Positions 50,366-59,820 of a stretch of 64,000 nt of DNA are shown here, piece by piece. The notes under the pieces are model-generated. The model made no database searches. It was not told where the DNA came from and saw only the letters and a program-made list of their open reading frames with translations. Made by a program: the position numbers and the translations under genes. The stretch covers positions 310,001 through 374,000 of the forward strand of contig SZZY01000002.1 of assembly GCA_009830035.1 (NCBI GenBank), in the 5' to 3' direction. Source of the DNA: Pantoea sp. Eser (lineage in GTDB: Bacteria; Pseudomonadota; Gammaproteobacteria; Enterobacterales; Enterobacteriaceae). Positions within the stretch are counted from its first letter, which is position 1, and each line of letters begins with the position of its first letter.

Positions 50366-50497
50366 CCTCCTGCTCCTTGACCCATCGCGCTTTCTTACCT
50401 GAATCAATTTCATAGGGGGGGAAATCGGCGGGATGGTACAACAATTCATAAACAGGCAGGAAGAAAAGCGGGCGGCAAGCGATCGCCGCCCCGAAAC

Positions 50498-51016
50498 TCA
50501 GATAACACCGCAGGCAAAGCGTGCGCCGCCGCCGCCCAGCGGTTGAGGATGATCGGCATGATTGTCGCCGCCGACATGCACCATCAGCGCTTTGCCCTTA
50601 ATCTCGCTCAGCGATTTGAGGCGCTGCGCCAGTACCGGGTAGCTGGCATTGCCTTTATCATCGATATACAGCGCTGGCAGATCGCCGGCATGCCCGTCGG
50701 CATAGGGACCCAGATGTTTGCCGCTGTTGGCCGGATCAAAGTGTCCTCCTGCCGCACCGGCAGCCACCACATTCCCCTGCGATTCACCCGGCTCACAGCT
50801 GCCCTTCGCATGCACGTGAAAACCGTGAATACCAAGCTGAAGCCCTTTCAGATCCGGGGTGAACTGCAAACCATACTGCGTCTCTTCAATCGTCACGCTG
50901 CCGAGCGATTTGCCAATCCCCTCCGCCGTAACCTGATGGAGGGTAACCTGATCACTGGCCGCCGAGGCCGCACCGCAGGCAAGAAGGGCTGATAGCACAA
51001 CTGCTTTGATTTTCAT
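50498..51016 (-). CDS. sodC: periplasmic Cu/Zn superoxide dismutase SodC
   Basis: Copper-zinc superoxide dismutase exported to the periplasm. The 172 residues from ATG 51016 (AAAGGAG) begin with a cleavable signal peptide ending GAASAA. Metal ligands are visible: the copper His in GIHGFHVHAKGSC, the bridging and zinc ligands in AGGHFDPANSGKHLGPYADGHAGDLP, and the last copper His in MVHVGGDNHAD. Disulfide cysteines (GSCEPG and RFACGVI) are present. It sits between ydhK and ydhF as in E. coli. Intact. Confidence 0.96.
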   Translation of the reverse strand: MKIKAVVLSALLACGAASAASDQVTLHQVTAEGIGKSLGSVTIEETQYGLQFTPDLKGLQLGIHGFHVHAKGSCEPGESQGNVVAAGAAGGHFDPANSGKHLGPYADGHAGDLPALYIDDKGNASYPVLAQRLKSLSEIKGKALMVHVGGDNHADHPQPLGGGGARFACGVI

Positions 51017-51100
51017 TGTGACTCCTTTGAGGTACCAGGGTATGGCATAAGCTTGGTACCGGTTGCGCTATTCTGCCGAAGATTGACGCAGTTTTACGCT

Positions 51101-51977
51101 TCAGGGCACATCAAAGCCTAACGCCGCCTTGCGGATGCGGAACCATTGCTGACGCGTCAGCGATAAGTTAACCGCGGCTGCCGCTTCACTGACGCGTGCC
51201 GTTTTACCTGAACCAATAATCGTCAGCGGTTTGCTCGGCAGCATCATGATCCACGCATACACCACCTGCTCGAGGCTGCTGGCCCCGGTTTCCTGGCGGA
51301 TGACCTCCAGCTCGTCACGCAGCGGCTGATAATGGGGATCGTTAAACAGGCCGCCGCCGCCAAGACAGGACCAGGCCATCGGCCGGAAACGCAACTGCTG
51401 GCACTGATCCAGCGTGCCATCCAGCAGCAGATTTTGTTGTACCGGCGAGATCTCCAGCTGGTTCGTGACCAGCGAAAACGGCAGGCGTGACTGCAGCAGC
51501 GCGAACTGCGCCGACGTGCAGCACTTTTCCGCTCTGGTGCAGGGCCATAAAGGCTTCGGCGACCTCATCGGCATCCATCAGCGGGTCGGGACGGTGGATT
51601 AGCAGCAGGTCGAGGCGATCGGTACCAAAGTGGCGCAGTGAATTTTCAGCACTTTGCAGGATATGGGCTTTACCGGTGTTGTAATGGCCAATCTGATGTT
51701 CAGGGCGGGCGCGGGTGGCAATACCGCATTTGGTGACGATCTGGAGCCACTCGCGCAGACCCGGTGCCAGCTTCAGCGCCTCGCCAAATGCCGCTTCGCA
51801 CTGATAATCGCCATAGATATCCGCATGGTCAACGGTGGTAATACCGAGGCTGAGATGATGCTCAATAAACGCCACCCGCTGTTGCGGCGACATGCCCCAC
51901 TCCATCAGCCGCCAGTACCCCATAATCAACAGTGAAAAATCCGGCCCCTGCGACGCGATGGCTTGCGGTTGTAACAT
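51101..51977 (-). pseudogene. ydhF: aldo-keto reductase YdhF, small deletion with frameshift
   Basis: NADPH-dependent aldo-keto reductase. From ATG 51977 the N-terminal half follows E. coli YdhF with the catalytic Asp/Tyr motif TTVDHADIYGDYQCEAAFG and HRPDPLMDADEVAEAF. At HQSGKVLHVG (about 51520) several codons (normally VSNF...) are lost and the frame changes. The correct continuation QFALLQSRLPFSLVTNQLEISP ... GGGGLFNDPHYQPLRDELEV ... QQWFRIRKAALGFDVP ends at 51101. The missing segment borders the cofactor pocket. No functional product is expected. Confidence 0.92.
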
Positions 51978-52045
51978 AACGATCTCCCTGTGGCACGATG
52001 GCTGAAATAAATGTGTCAGAGAGTATAACGGAAAGCGAGAGACCG

Positions 52046-52275
52046 TCAGAACAAGCTCGGCTGATGTGGATCAAGCGGCTCCTCTTTATTCTGTTGCCGC
52101 TGCAGGCGCAGGCGACGCTGATAACAGAGACGGCAACACCTCACGCTTTTGCGCATCCAGTTGAACAGCTCATCACGGCTGCGTAAACATCCCAGACAAT
52201 AGCCGCGGGCATCGCTCTGGCAGATGCCACGACACGGACTGGGAACCGGAAAAATTCAAGCTGCTCGGCCACCAT
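52046..52275 (-). pseudogene. ydhL: DUF1289 protein YdhL, frameshifted
   Basis: Small Cys-rich DUF1289 protein (putative Fe-S or zinc binding). ATG 52275 reads MVAEQLEFF, then shifts in a C/G run to VPSPCRGICQSDARGYCLGC and LRSRDELFNWM. A further loss near 52150 removes the usual linker before the QKREVL helix. The end matches E. coli (DPHQPSLF). The CxxxC...CxxC cysteines are readable only after frame repair. The E. coli neighbours ydhF and nemR are on either side, confirming identity. Confidence 0.8.
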
Positions 52276-52421
52276 GACTCCGAATTGAGAGAGTGAAGCA
52301 GTCTATTGAAGAGATCTTAGCCGGTTTGTGCAACAAAATAAGCATAAACTCACCCAATTTCTCTTCAATAACCCCAATATACTGAACACTGTGTGCCAAA
52401 CGGGACCGGCTGGCATTGCAT

Positions 52422-52437
52422 TAGACAGACTGGTCTA
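52422..52437 (+). promoter_or_regulatory. NemR operator upstream of nemR
   Basis: TAGACAGACTGGTCTA, a near palindrome with TAGAC/GTCTA arms like the E. coli NemR box, lies 14 bases before the nemR start. Confidence 0.7.
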
Positions 52438-52451
52438 CTAACCTGATGGCC

Positions 52452-53033
52452 ATGAACAAGACGCAACAACGCAATGAAACCCGCGAACACCTGCTCCGCA
52501 TTGGTGAGCAGATCTGTCTGCAACGCGGTTTTACCGGAATGAGCCTCAGCGAACTGCTGACCTAGGCGGAAGTGCCGAAAGGCTCTTTCTATTATTACTT
52601 CTGTTATTACTTCTGTTCTAAAGAGACCTTTGGCGTGGCGTTGCTGGAGCGCTATTTTGCGCGTTTCCTGCAGGATGTTGAGTTGCAGCTTAATCAGCCC
52701 GAAGGCACGCCGCGTGAGCGTCTGCTTAACTATTTCTGGGCGGCAGAACAGTTGTTTACCCAGCAGGGACACATAGTGGGTTGTCTCGGGGTGAAGGTTT
52801 CCGCTGAGGTCTGCGACCTCTATGAACCAATGCGCAATGCACTGCAACAGGGTGCGGCAAAAATTACTGCACTCTATACCCGCACGCTGAGCGCCGCTGC
52901 GCAGCAGTAACAGATGGCGGAGTTGCTGTCACTGCTGTGGCTTGGTGCCAGTTTACAGAGCAAGATTTCCCGCGAGCCGCAGCCGCTGCGACTCGCATTA
53001 AGTACCATCGAACAGTGGCTAAAAATCCACTGA
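52452..53033 (+). pseudogene. nemR: TetR-family redox regulator NemR, two stops and a 12-bp duplication
   Basis: Electrophile- and hypochlorite-sensing repressor of nemA-gloA. The frame from ATG 52452 reads TREHLLRIGEQICLQRGFTGMSLSELLT, then TAG (52563-52565), then AEVPKGSFYYYF. A 12-bp tandem duplication (52593-52604 and 52605-52616) repeats YYFC inside the HTH. The regulatory cysteines are present (VGCLGVKVSAEVC). A TAA at 52908-52910 cuts the last 41 codons (MAELLSLLWLGASLQSKIS...), which stay in frame. The repressor is inactive, but its operators remain. Confidence 0.92.
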
Positions 53034-53052
53034 TTTTTTAAAAGATTGTTTG

Positions 53053-53067
53053 TAGACGACTGGTCTA
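53053..53067 (+). promoter_or_regulatory. NemR operator upstream of nemA
   Basis: TAGACGACTGGTCTA, the same operator core as upstream of nemR but with a spacer one base shorter, lies 16 bases before the nemA start. It shares GACTGGTCTACTAA with the first copy. Confidence 0.65.
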
Positions 53068-53083
53068 CTAATCAGGAGCTAAC

Positions 53084-54182
53084 ATGGCGAGTACCCAGCT
53101 GTTTCGTCCGCTGAAAATCGGCGCGATTACCGTGCCAAACCGCGTTTTTATGGCGCCGCTGACCCTTCTGCGCAGTATTGAGCCAAGCGATATTCCTACC
53201 CCGATGATGGGCGAATATTACCGCCAGCGCGCCAGCGCCGGTTTGATCATTACCGAAGCTACCCAGGTCTCTTTCCAGGCGAAAGGCTATGCCGGCGCAC
53301 CCGGCTTGCATACTCAACCGCAGATTGCGGCGTGGAAGGCGATTAACGAAGGCGTCTATCAGGCTGGCGGACACACTGCAGTACAGTTGTGGCACACCGG
53401 CCGAATCTCACACAACAGCGTGCAGCCAGACGGTAAAGTACCGGTTGCGCCCTCCGCTATCGCCGCCGGCACCCGCACTTCGCTGCGTGCCGCTGACGGC
53501 AGCGTTTATCGTGAAGATACCTCGTTGCCACGTGAACTGACGGTGGCAGAAATTCAGCAGATCGTGGCCGATTTCAGCCAGGCGGCAGCCAACGCCCGTG
53601 AAGCCGATTTCGACCTGCTGGAACTGCACTCGGCGCACGGTTACCTGATCCATCAGTTCCTCGCGCCGGGCTCTAACCAGCGTACCGACGAATATGGCGG
53701 CAGCATTGAAAAACGTGGCCGTTTTGCGCTGGAAGTGGTTGATGCAGTGATCGCTAACCGGTCAGCCGACCGGATTGGTATCCGCGTATCACCGATCGGC
53801 AGCTTCCAGAATCTGGACAACGGTCCGGATGAAGAAGAAGCGGCGCTGTGGTACATCGGTGAACTGGCGAAGCGCAATATCGCTTATCTGCACCTTTCCG
53901 AGCCTGACTGGGCCGGCGGTAAGCCGTACAGCGACGCGTTCCGTGAAGAAAGTCCGTAACCTGTTACCTGGCGCGATCATCGGCGCGGGTGCCTACACCG
54001 TTGAGAAAGCGGACGACCTGATTGCGCGTGGCCTGATCGATGCGGTTGCGTTTGGTCGCGATTACATCGCCAACCCGGATCTGGTGGAGCGCCTGCAGCA
54101 GGATGCGCCACTCAATCCGCAGCGTCCAGAGAGCTTCTACGGCGGCGGTGCTGAAGGCTATATCGATTACCCAACGCTGTAA
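53084..54182 (+). pseudogene. nemA: N-ethylmaleimide reductase NemA, one frameshift
   Basis: FMN-dependent Old Yellow Enzyme family reductase of alkenals, N-ethylmaleimide and nitro compounds. ATG 53084 with AGGAG starts a frame matching E. coli NemA through [46 protein letters not shown] and [13 protein letters not shown]. One extra base near 53950 (GAAGAAAG) ends it at FREESP. The correct frame continues [35 protein letters not shown] and [14 protein letters not shown]. The lost third contains the FMN phosphate-binding part of the barrel, so the enzyme is dead. Confidence 0.95.
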
Positions 54183-54297
54183 GACAGCGGGCTGCCATCC
54201 TTCCGGATGGCAGCCATTATTCATTGGCGATTTTGATCGCTATACTTAGCGCTTGTGTCATCCGGCGATGGCGTTTTGATTATTAAAGAGGATGTTT

Positions 54298-54689
54298 ATG
54301 CGTTTACTTCATACCATCCTGCGCGTTGGCGATCTGCAACGCTCAATCGACTTCTACACCCGCGTGCTGCGTCAGAGTGAAAATACTGAATATAAATATA
54401 CGCTGGCGTTTGTTGGCTATACCGAAGAGAGCGAAGGCACAGTGATCGAACTGACCTACAACTGGGGCGTCGATAATATGACCTCGGTAACGCTTACGGC
54501 CACATCGAGCTGGGCGTCGACGACGTTGCTGCAGCCTGCGAACGTATCCGTAACAATGGCGGTAACGTCACACGTGAATCGGGTCCGGTGAAAGGTGGCT
54601 CAACCATCATCGCCTTTGTTGAAGATCCCGATGGTTACAAAATCGAACTGATCGAGAACAAACACGCCGGTCACGGCCTGGGCAACTAA
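54298..54689 (+). pseudogene. gloA: glyoxalase I (GloA), in-frame deletion plus frameshift
   Basis: Lactoylglutathione lyase that detoxifies methylglyoxal. ATG 54298 (AGAGGATG) starts [20 protein letters not shown] with the first metal His. Five residues (normally GMKLL) are missing before [17 protein letters not shown]. After NWGVDN one base is lost near 54477. The correct frame resumes [16 protein letters not shown] (second metal His) and ends [20 protein letters not shown]. The ORF in the first frame ends in nonsense sequence. It is the third broken gene of the nemR-nemA-gloA electrophile-defence operon. Confidence 0.93.
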
Positions 54690-54796
54690 GCCTGCCCTGT
54701 CGGGTGGGCCGACCTCCTCTGCTCCTCTTCATCTGCTGCACCCGGGCCATATTTTTGCCATAATGCGCGCTGCCCTTTTTCTGCAATGAGATCCTG

Positions 54797-55462
54797 ATGT
54801 CTGAATCGAATTCCCCCAATGCACTCAATCAACGTTTCCGTGGCTTCTATCCGGTGGTCATCGACGTCGAAACCGCTGGCTTCAACGCGCAGACCGACGC
54901 GCTGCTGGAGATTGCCGCTACTACGCTGAAAATGGATGACGAGGGCTGGATCCATCTCGACCAGACGCTGCATTTTCACGTTGAACCTTTTGTCGGGTCG
55001 CTGCTGCATCCTGAAGCGCTGGTGTTCACCGGTATCGATCCCGGCAATCCGCTGCGCGGCGCAGTGAGTGAATATGAGGCGCTGCACGCCATCTTTAAGA
55101 TGGTGCGTAAAGGCATTAAGTATACCGGCTGCAATCGTGCCATTATGGTGGCGCATAATGCGACCTTTGATCTGAACTTCATGAACGCGGCCGCCGAGCG
55201 TGCCAGCCTGAAGCGCAATCCTTTCCACCCATTTGCCACTTTTGATACCGCGGCGCTGAGCGGACTGGTGCTCGGGCAGACCGTGCTGGCGAAGGCGTGT
55301 AAAGCCGCGGGCATGGCGTTTGACAGCACCCAGGCACACTCGGCGCTGTACGATACCCAGCAGACCGCTATTTTATTCTGTGAACTGGTGAATCGCTGGA
55401 AACGGCTGGGCGGGTGGCCTCTGCCCTTCGCCGAAGGCGAGGCAGCAGCGAGCGCTGACTGA
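54797..55462 (+). CDS. rnt: ribonuclease T
   Basis: 3'-to-5' exoribonuclease of the DEDD superfamily that trims tRNA, 5S and 23S rRNA 3' ends; it acts as a dimer. The 221-residue product shows Exo [11 protein letters not shown], Exo [13 protein letters not shown] and Exo [13 protein letters not shown], plus the basic substrate-binding patch. ATG 54797 starts [20 protein letters not shown]. It follows gloA as in E. coli, but lhr, normally next, is absent and grxD follows directly. Intact. Confidence 0.96.
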   Translation: MSESNSPNALNQRFRGFYPVVIDVETAGFNAQTDALLEIAATTLKMDDEGWIHLDQTLHFHVEPFVGSLLHPEALVFTGIDPGNPLRGAVSEYEALHAIFKMVRKGIKYTGCNRAIMVAHNATFDLNFMNAAAERASLKRNPFHPFATFDTAALSGLVLGQTVLAKACKAAGMAFDSTQAHSALYDTQQTAILFCELVNRWKRLGGWPLPFAEGEAAASAD

Positions 55463-55474
55463 AGAATCTGTAAT

Positions 55475-55509
55475 GAAAAAGGCCGACGCTATGTCGGCCT
55501 TTTTGTTTT
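55475..55509. terminator. bidirectional terminator rnt/grxD
   Basis: AAAAAGGCCGAC-GCTAT-GTCGGCCTTTTT lies between the convergent rnt and grxD stop codons. Confidence 0.88.
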
Positions 55510-55840
55510 ATTCCGCTTCTTTAAACTTCTCTGTGGTCTCTTTAATCAGCGACTGCAGTTCACCGCGCTGGAACATCTCGACGATGATGTCACATCCGCC
55601 GACCAGTTCGCCATCAATCCACAGCTGCGGAAAGGTTGGCCAGTTGGCATATTTCGGCAGCTCTGCACGAATGTCTGGGTTCTGCAGAATATCTACGTAA
55701 GCGAAACGCTCACCGCAGGCTAACAGCGCCTGTACCGCCTGCGCAGAGAAACCGCAGCTTGGCAGTTTCGGGGAACCTTTCATGTACAGCATGATCGTGT
55801 TTTCTGCGATCTGGCGCTGAATTTTTTCTACAGTACTCAT
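55508..55840 (-). CDS. grxD: monothiol glutaredoxin Grx4
   Basis: Monothiol glutaredoxin that binds and delivers [2Fe-2S] clusters with glutathione and BolA-type partners. The 110 residues contain the active site KLPSCGFSAQAVQ (CGFS), the glutathione-binding NWPTFPQLWIDGELVGG and CDI. ATG 55840 (MSTVEKIQRQIAEN) follows AAGGAAGGC. It is nearly the same as E. coli GrxD but with a shorter C-terminal tail. Intact. Confidence 0.96.
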   Translation of the reverse strand: MSTVEKIQRQIAENTIMLYMKGSPKLPSCGFSAQAVQALLACGERFAYVDILQNPDIRAELPKYANWPTFPQLWIDGELVGGCDIIVEMFQRGELQSLIKETTEKFKEAE

Positions 55841-56207
55841 AATTGCCTTCCTTAATTCATCACTTCGTGTTTGTTTATTGTAGCGACTTCGCCCCAGGAC
55901 TGAAAATGAGATTTTGGCCGTTGCCCGATTAAATCGCCATGTTTGTTAAGTCCTCTTTTCGGCCCTGTTAACGCCCGATTATTAACCGCAGGTAACATAT
56001 TAATAATTTGCAATAGTTTTGTGGACATAAGACGCTGAAAATGCTCATTTTCGACACAACTGCGCGAGGCCGAAAGATTAGTAAAAAAAGGCGTTATGGT
56101 TTTCAGGCGAACTGGATTAGAATGGCTTCGGCGCTGATCTTGGATCAGACTATCCCCAACTTTGTCGCGGTGCGTAGTGGCCCTGACAACTTAACTAAAA
56201 CCGGACT
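55841..56207. other. divergent promoter region grxD/mepH
   Basis: About 370 bases, AT-rich near 55960-56090, presumably holding both promoters. No operator recognised. Confidence 0.4.
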
Positions 56208-56993
56208 ATGCGTTTAATCATTACGCTTTTCATCCTTGCTTTTGCGCAACTGTTCTTCAACATCGCTTCTGCTTCCCCGCAGGCGCCGGTGAATGTCAGT
56301 TCGCATAAAGCAGAGAAAAAGAGTGCGCGCGAAGATGAGCGCCGCAAGCGTCGCCCGTTGAAAACGACGGCGAAGAAAACACGCGTCAGCCCGGTCCAGA
56401 AGCTCAAACTCAAAAAACAGAAAAAAAGCGAACTCACCGCCAGCCATCTTCCCGCAAAGAAAAGCAAAACTCCGCTCAAAACCGCCAGTAAGAAACGCTA
56501 CGGCTATCAGCGTGCGCTTAAAACGGCTGACGCCAGCAGCAGTGACATCGGCACCATTAAAATGAGCAAGTCACACCGTCAGCGCTACCAGAAAGCGCGT
56601 GAGACGGCGATGACCAAGCTGATGGGCCAGCTGGGCAAACCCTATCAGTGGGGCGGCACCTCGCCGCACACCGGTTTTGACTGCAGCGGTCTGGTCTGGT
56701 ACGCCTATAAAGATCTGGTTAAATTTAAGATCCCGCGTACCGCCAATGAGATGTACCGCCTGCGCGACGCCGCTCCGGTAAAACGCGAGTCGCTGGAGAA
56801 AGGCGATTTAGTCTTCTTCCGGATTAATGGTCGCGGCACCGCCGATCACGTTGGGGTTTATCTCGGCAACGGCAAATTTATTCAGTCGCCACGCACCGGC
56901 AAAGATATTCAGATCAGTGCGCTGGGTGAAGATTACTGGCAGCGCCACTACATCGGCGCGCGACGGGTGATGACCCCGAAAACCATTCGTTAA
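56208..56993 (+). CDS. mepH: murein DD-endopeptidase MepH
   Basis: NlpC/P60 cysteine peptidase that cleaves D-Ala-mDAP cross-links in the periplasm. The 261 residues begin with a signal peptide (MRLIITLFILAFAQLFFNIA). A Lys/Arg-rich linker follows (about residues 32-100, for example KLKLKKQKKSE). The C-terminal NlpC/P60 domain has the catalytic Cys in GFDCSGLVWYAY and His in DHVGVYLGNGKF. ATG 56208 has a weak upstream site. Gene order grxD-mepH follows E. coli, but sodB, expected next, is absent. Intact. Confidence 0.93.
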   Translation: MRLIITLFILAFAQLFFNIASASPQAPVNVSSHKAEKKSAREDERRKRRPLKTTAKKTRVSPVQKLKLKKQKKSELTASHLPAKKSKTPLKTASKKRYGYQRALKTADASSSDIGTIKMSKSHRQRYQKARETAMTKLMGQLGKPYQWGGTSPHTGFDCSGLVWYAYKDLVKFKIPRTANEMYRLRDAAPVKRESLEKGDLVFFRINGRGTADHVGVYLGNGKFIQSPRTGKDIQISALGEDYWQRHYIGARRVMTPKTIR

Positions 56994-57024
56994 GCGGCTT
57001 CGCTACGCGAACAACCAGACAGAG

Positions 57025-57052
57025 AAAAGCCGGGCGATGCCCAGCTTTTTCA
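57025..57052 (+). terminator. mepH intrinsic terminator
   Basis: AAAGCCGGGC / GCCCAGCTTTTT with a GAT loop and one mismatch lies ~30 bases after the mepH stop. Confidence 0.7.
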
Positions 57053-57143
57053 TTAGTGCAGTACCGCTGTAAAGCTAAAGGCGACGATCATCAGCAGACA
57101 GCCGACGGTTGGTCATCAGGGCCAGTTTCAAATCTGTACTCAT
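57053..57143 (-). pseudogene. ynhF: small membrane protein YnhF, +1 frameshift
   Basis: YnhF is a ~29-residue inner-membrane peptide encoded near purR in enterics. ATG 57143 starts MSTDLKLALMT. One extra A (ACCAACC for ACCACC) shifts the frame. Removing it gives VGCLLMIVAFSFTAVLH and TAA at 57053, matching the E. coli YnhF pattern MSTDLKFSLVTT...TAALH. As it stands the peptide ends early in a charged, non-membrane sequence. It is too short for standard gene calling. Confidence 0.7.
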
Positions 57144-57364
57144 TTACCGCTACTTAGTCACACATTTTGTAGGGATAAGCGATTTTCCCATAGGGGCCGG
57201 TAAAAATCTCGTTTTATCCGCCCAGCCTTGTTAGAATTCTACCTTTGTTGCGCAACACGCGCAATCCCGGTTCCGTTTGCTCTCCTTTTCAGGCGCTCAT
57301 TACCCGCCAGACGCCTGTTTACCGGTCAGAAAAGCCGCATAATTGCGGAGAAAACCCTGAGCAG

Positions 57365-57380
57365 ACGCAAAGGTTTAACA
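57365..57380 (+). promoter_or_regulatory. putative PurR operator (autoregulation)
   Basis: ACGCAAAGGTTTAACA matches the left half and centre of the PUR box ACGCAAACGTTTNCNT, 45 bases before the purR start. The right half is imperfect. Confidence 0.5.
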
Positions 57381-57424
57381 TTATGCTTATCATTGTGTTA
57401 GATAAGCCGTGGAGTCCGATTTTA

Positions 57425-58450
57425 ATGGCAACAATTAAAGATGTGGCAAAACGCGCCGGCGTCTCAACGACCACCGTTTCGCACGTCATCAACAAAACGC
57501 GTTTTGTCGCTGAAGAGACGCGCAACGCGGTCTGGCAGGCGATTCAGGAACTGCATTATTCGCCGAGCGCCGTGGCGCGCAGCCTGAAAGTGAATCACAC
57601 CAAAACGCTGGGCCTGCTGGCAACCTCCAGCGAAGCGCCCTACTTTGCTGAAATTATTGAGGCGGTGGAGAATCACTGCTTCGACAAAGGCTACACCCTG
57701 ATTCTGGGCAATGCGCACAACGACCTGCAAAAGCAGCGTGCCTATCTCAGCATGATGGCGCAGAAGCGCGTCGATGGTCTGCTGGTGATGTGTTCTGAGT
57801 ATCCGGACGATCTGCTGAAGATGCTGGAAGAGAATCGCAATATCCCGATGGTGGTGATGGACTGGGGCGAATCACGCGCCGACTTCACTGATACGGTTCT
57901 GGATAATGCATTTCAGGGCGGCTACCTGGCCGGACGTTATCTGATTGAGCGCGGACACCGTGACATTGGCGCGATTCCCGGCCAGATGGAACGCAACACC
58001 GGCGGCGGACGTCACGCTGGTTTTCTGAAGGCGCTGGAAGAAGCCGGCATTCAGCCGCGTGCCGAATGGATCGTGCAGGGCGACTTCGAGCCGGAATCGG
58101 GCTATCAGGCGATGCAGCAGATCCTGTCCCAGAAACAGCGTCCGACTGCGGTGTTCTGCGGGGGCGATATCATGGCGATGGGCGCGATTTGCGCCGCCGA
58201 TGAGATAGGATTGCGTGTGCCGCAGGACATTTCGGTGATCGGTTATGACAACGTGCGCAACGCGCCCTACTTTGCGCCTGCGCTGACCACCGTGCATCAA
58301 CCAAAAGCGCAACTGGGTGAGAAAGCGCTGGAGATGCTGCTGGATCGCATCACCAGTAAACGTGAGATTTCTCAGACCATCGAAGTACACCCGACGCTGA
58401 TTGAACGCCGTTCAGTGGCTGACGGTCCGTTCCGCGACTACCGCCGTTAA
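57425..58450 (+). CDS. purR: purine repressor PurR
   Basis: LacI-family repressor of purine biosynthesis genes, using hypoxanthine or guanine as corepressor. The 341-residue product from ATG 57425 begins [20 protein letters not shown]. It has the hinge helix [12 protein letters not shown] and the ligand domain with [29 protein letters not shown] and [10 protein letters not shown]. It ends [14 protein letters not shown] as in E. coli. A weak PUR box lies upstream. It overlaps the punR 3' end by four bases, convergently. Intact. Confidence 0.97.
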   Translation: MATIKDVAKRAGVSTTTVSHVINKTRFVAEETRNAVWQAIQELHYSPSAVARSLKVNHTKTLGLLATSSEAPYFAEIIEAVENHCFDKGYTLILGNAHNDLQKQRAYLSMMAQKRVDGLLVMCSEYPDDLLKMLEENRNIPMVVMDWGESRADFTDTVLDNAFQGGYLAGRYLIERGHRDIGAIPGQMERNTGGGRHAGFLKALEEAGIQPRAEWIVQGDFEPESGYQAMQQILSQKQRPTAVFCGGDIMAMGAICAADEIGLRVPQDISVIGYDNVRNAPYFAPALTTVHQPKAQLGEKALEMLLDRITSKREISQTIEVHPTLIERRSVADGPFRDYRR

Positions 58451-59343
58451 TCTTCGCTTAACCACTCCTGATTAAGCGTTTGCGCATCACCCAGATAGTT
58501 GAGTAACCAGCCCGTCGCCGGTGGTGCGCGATCTTCCGCCCGGCTTACGCAACAGGGGCTGTCCGGAAACGCGACCGGCAACGTCAATTCTACCAGCGCT
58601 CCGCTGTCCAGCAATGGCCGCGCCAGATGCCCTGGCACCATCGCCACACACAATCCCGCCAGCACGCAATCCAGTACGGTCTGCCATTCCGGCACCACCA
58701 GCCGACGCTGATTGTCGAGCGTCCACGTCATCCGGCGCGGCAGCGCGCGCGAGGTATCTTGCAGCACCAGCGACGGCCAGCTGCGTAGGTGTGTCGTCAT
58801 CAATCTGACTCACTCCAGTCAGCGGATGGTGGTGCTCCACCACACAGCGCCAGTTGAGCGTCCCCATGTCGCGAAAGGCAAAGCGTCCACCGACCGGTAT
58901 CGCCTGGGTGGCGCCGATGGCCACTTCAACCCGGTCATCGGCCAGCGCATTCCAGACGCCGTTAAACACTTTATAGCTGATGTGCAACTCCATGTCGGGG
59001 AAGTGGCGGTAAAAATCTTTAACTAACTGCCGGGTACGCTGCGGCTTGACGATGCAGTCGACCGCAATACCGAGCTGTCCACGCCCGCCGTTAGCCAGCT
59101 GCTGACACTGGCGGCGGGTGGCGAGCGTTTTTTTGATAACGCTGCGCCCTTCCCGGACAAAATGCTCGCCGGCAGGGGTTAATACCACCTCACGATGCTG
59201 GCGCTCAAACAGCGGTACCGCCAGCCACGTTTCCAGCTGACGCACGGTATAGCTGATAGCAGACGGCACCCGATGCAGCTCCTGCGCCGCGGCGCTGAAG
59301 CTGCCACCGCATCCACCACCTCTAATGCATATTCTGACCACAT
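58447..59343 (-). pseudogene. punR: LysR regulator PunR (YdhB), frameshifted
   Basis: LysR activator of the purine nucleoside transporter punC. ATG 59343 starts [13 protein letters not shown], but a small deletion then removes part of the first helix and shifts the frame to GSFSAAAQELHRVPSAISY. The effector domain is open (AVDCIVKPQRTRQLVKDFY, GRFAFRDMGTLNWRC) until a second shift near 58810. The rest (RSWPSLVLQDTSRALPRRMT ... [18 protein letters not shown]) is in another frame. Both lesions fall in essential parts. It is divergent from punC as in E. coli. Confidence 0.9.
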
Positions 59344-59449
59344 AATCTGCCTTCAAATTTTTTAACAGCAGCCGGCAAATATTAGCGTTTCACAGCGGCA
59401 AACGCACCTTTTACACTCTGCCGCGTTCAACCTGCAAAATGAGAATCAG

Positions 59450-59820
59450 ATGTCACCGTCAAAAGGATTTATGCCTTATCTCGCTCTGCTGAGCATGCTG
59501 GCTTTTTAGCTACCGATATGTACCTGCCTGCCTTTAGCGCGATGCAGCAAACCTTTAATACCTCACCCGGCCTGATCAGCGCCAGTATGAGCCTGTTCCT
59601 AGCGGGCTTTGCCTGCGGTCAGCTGTTCTGGGGGCCGCTGTCAGATCGCATCGGCCGCAAGCCGGTATTGCTGGCCGGACTGACGCAGCCACTGCTGACC
59701 ACTACCCTGATAATGGCGCTGACCATCCTGCTTGCCCTGCTCGGCTTCGTGATGCAGCATGTTGCAAACGCACAATCTGATGTTGCCACCCCCTCTACCG
59801 CCTGCCAAGATAATCACTGA
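59450..59820 (+). pseudogene. punC: purine nucleoside transporter PunC (YdhC), mostly deleted
   Basis: MFS exporter/importer of purine nucleosides. ATG 59450 starts [18 protein letters not shown] missing G puts a TAG in the first helix (59507-59509). The next helices read [34 protein letters not shown] and [12 protein letters not shown]. The sequence then jumps straight to [20 protein letters not shown], which is the last helix of the family. About 280 codons are gone. Only the two ends of the gene remain. Confidence 0.9.
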
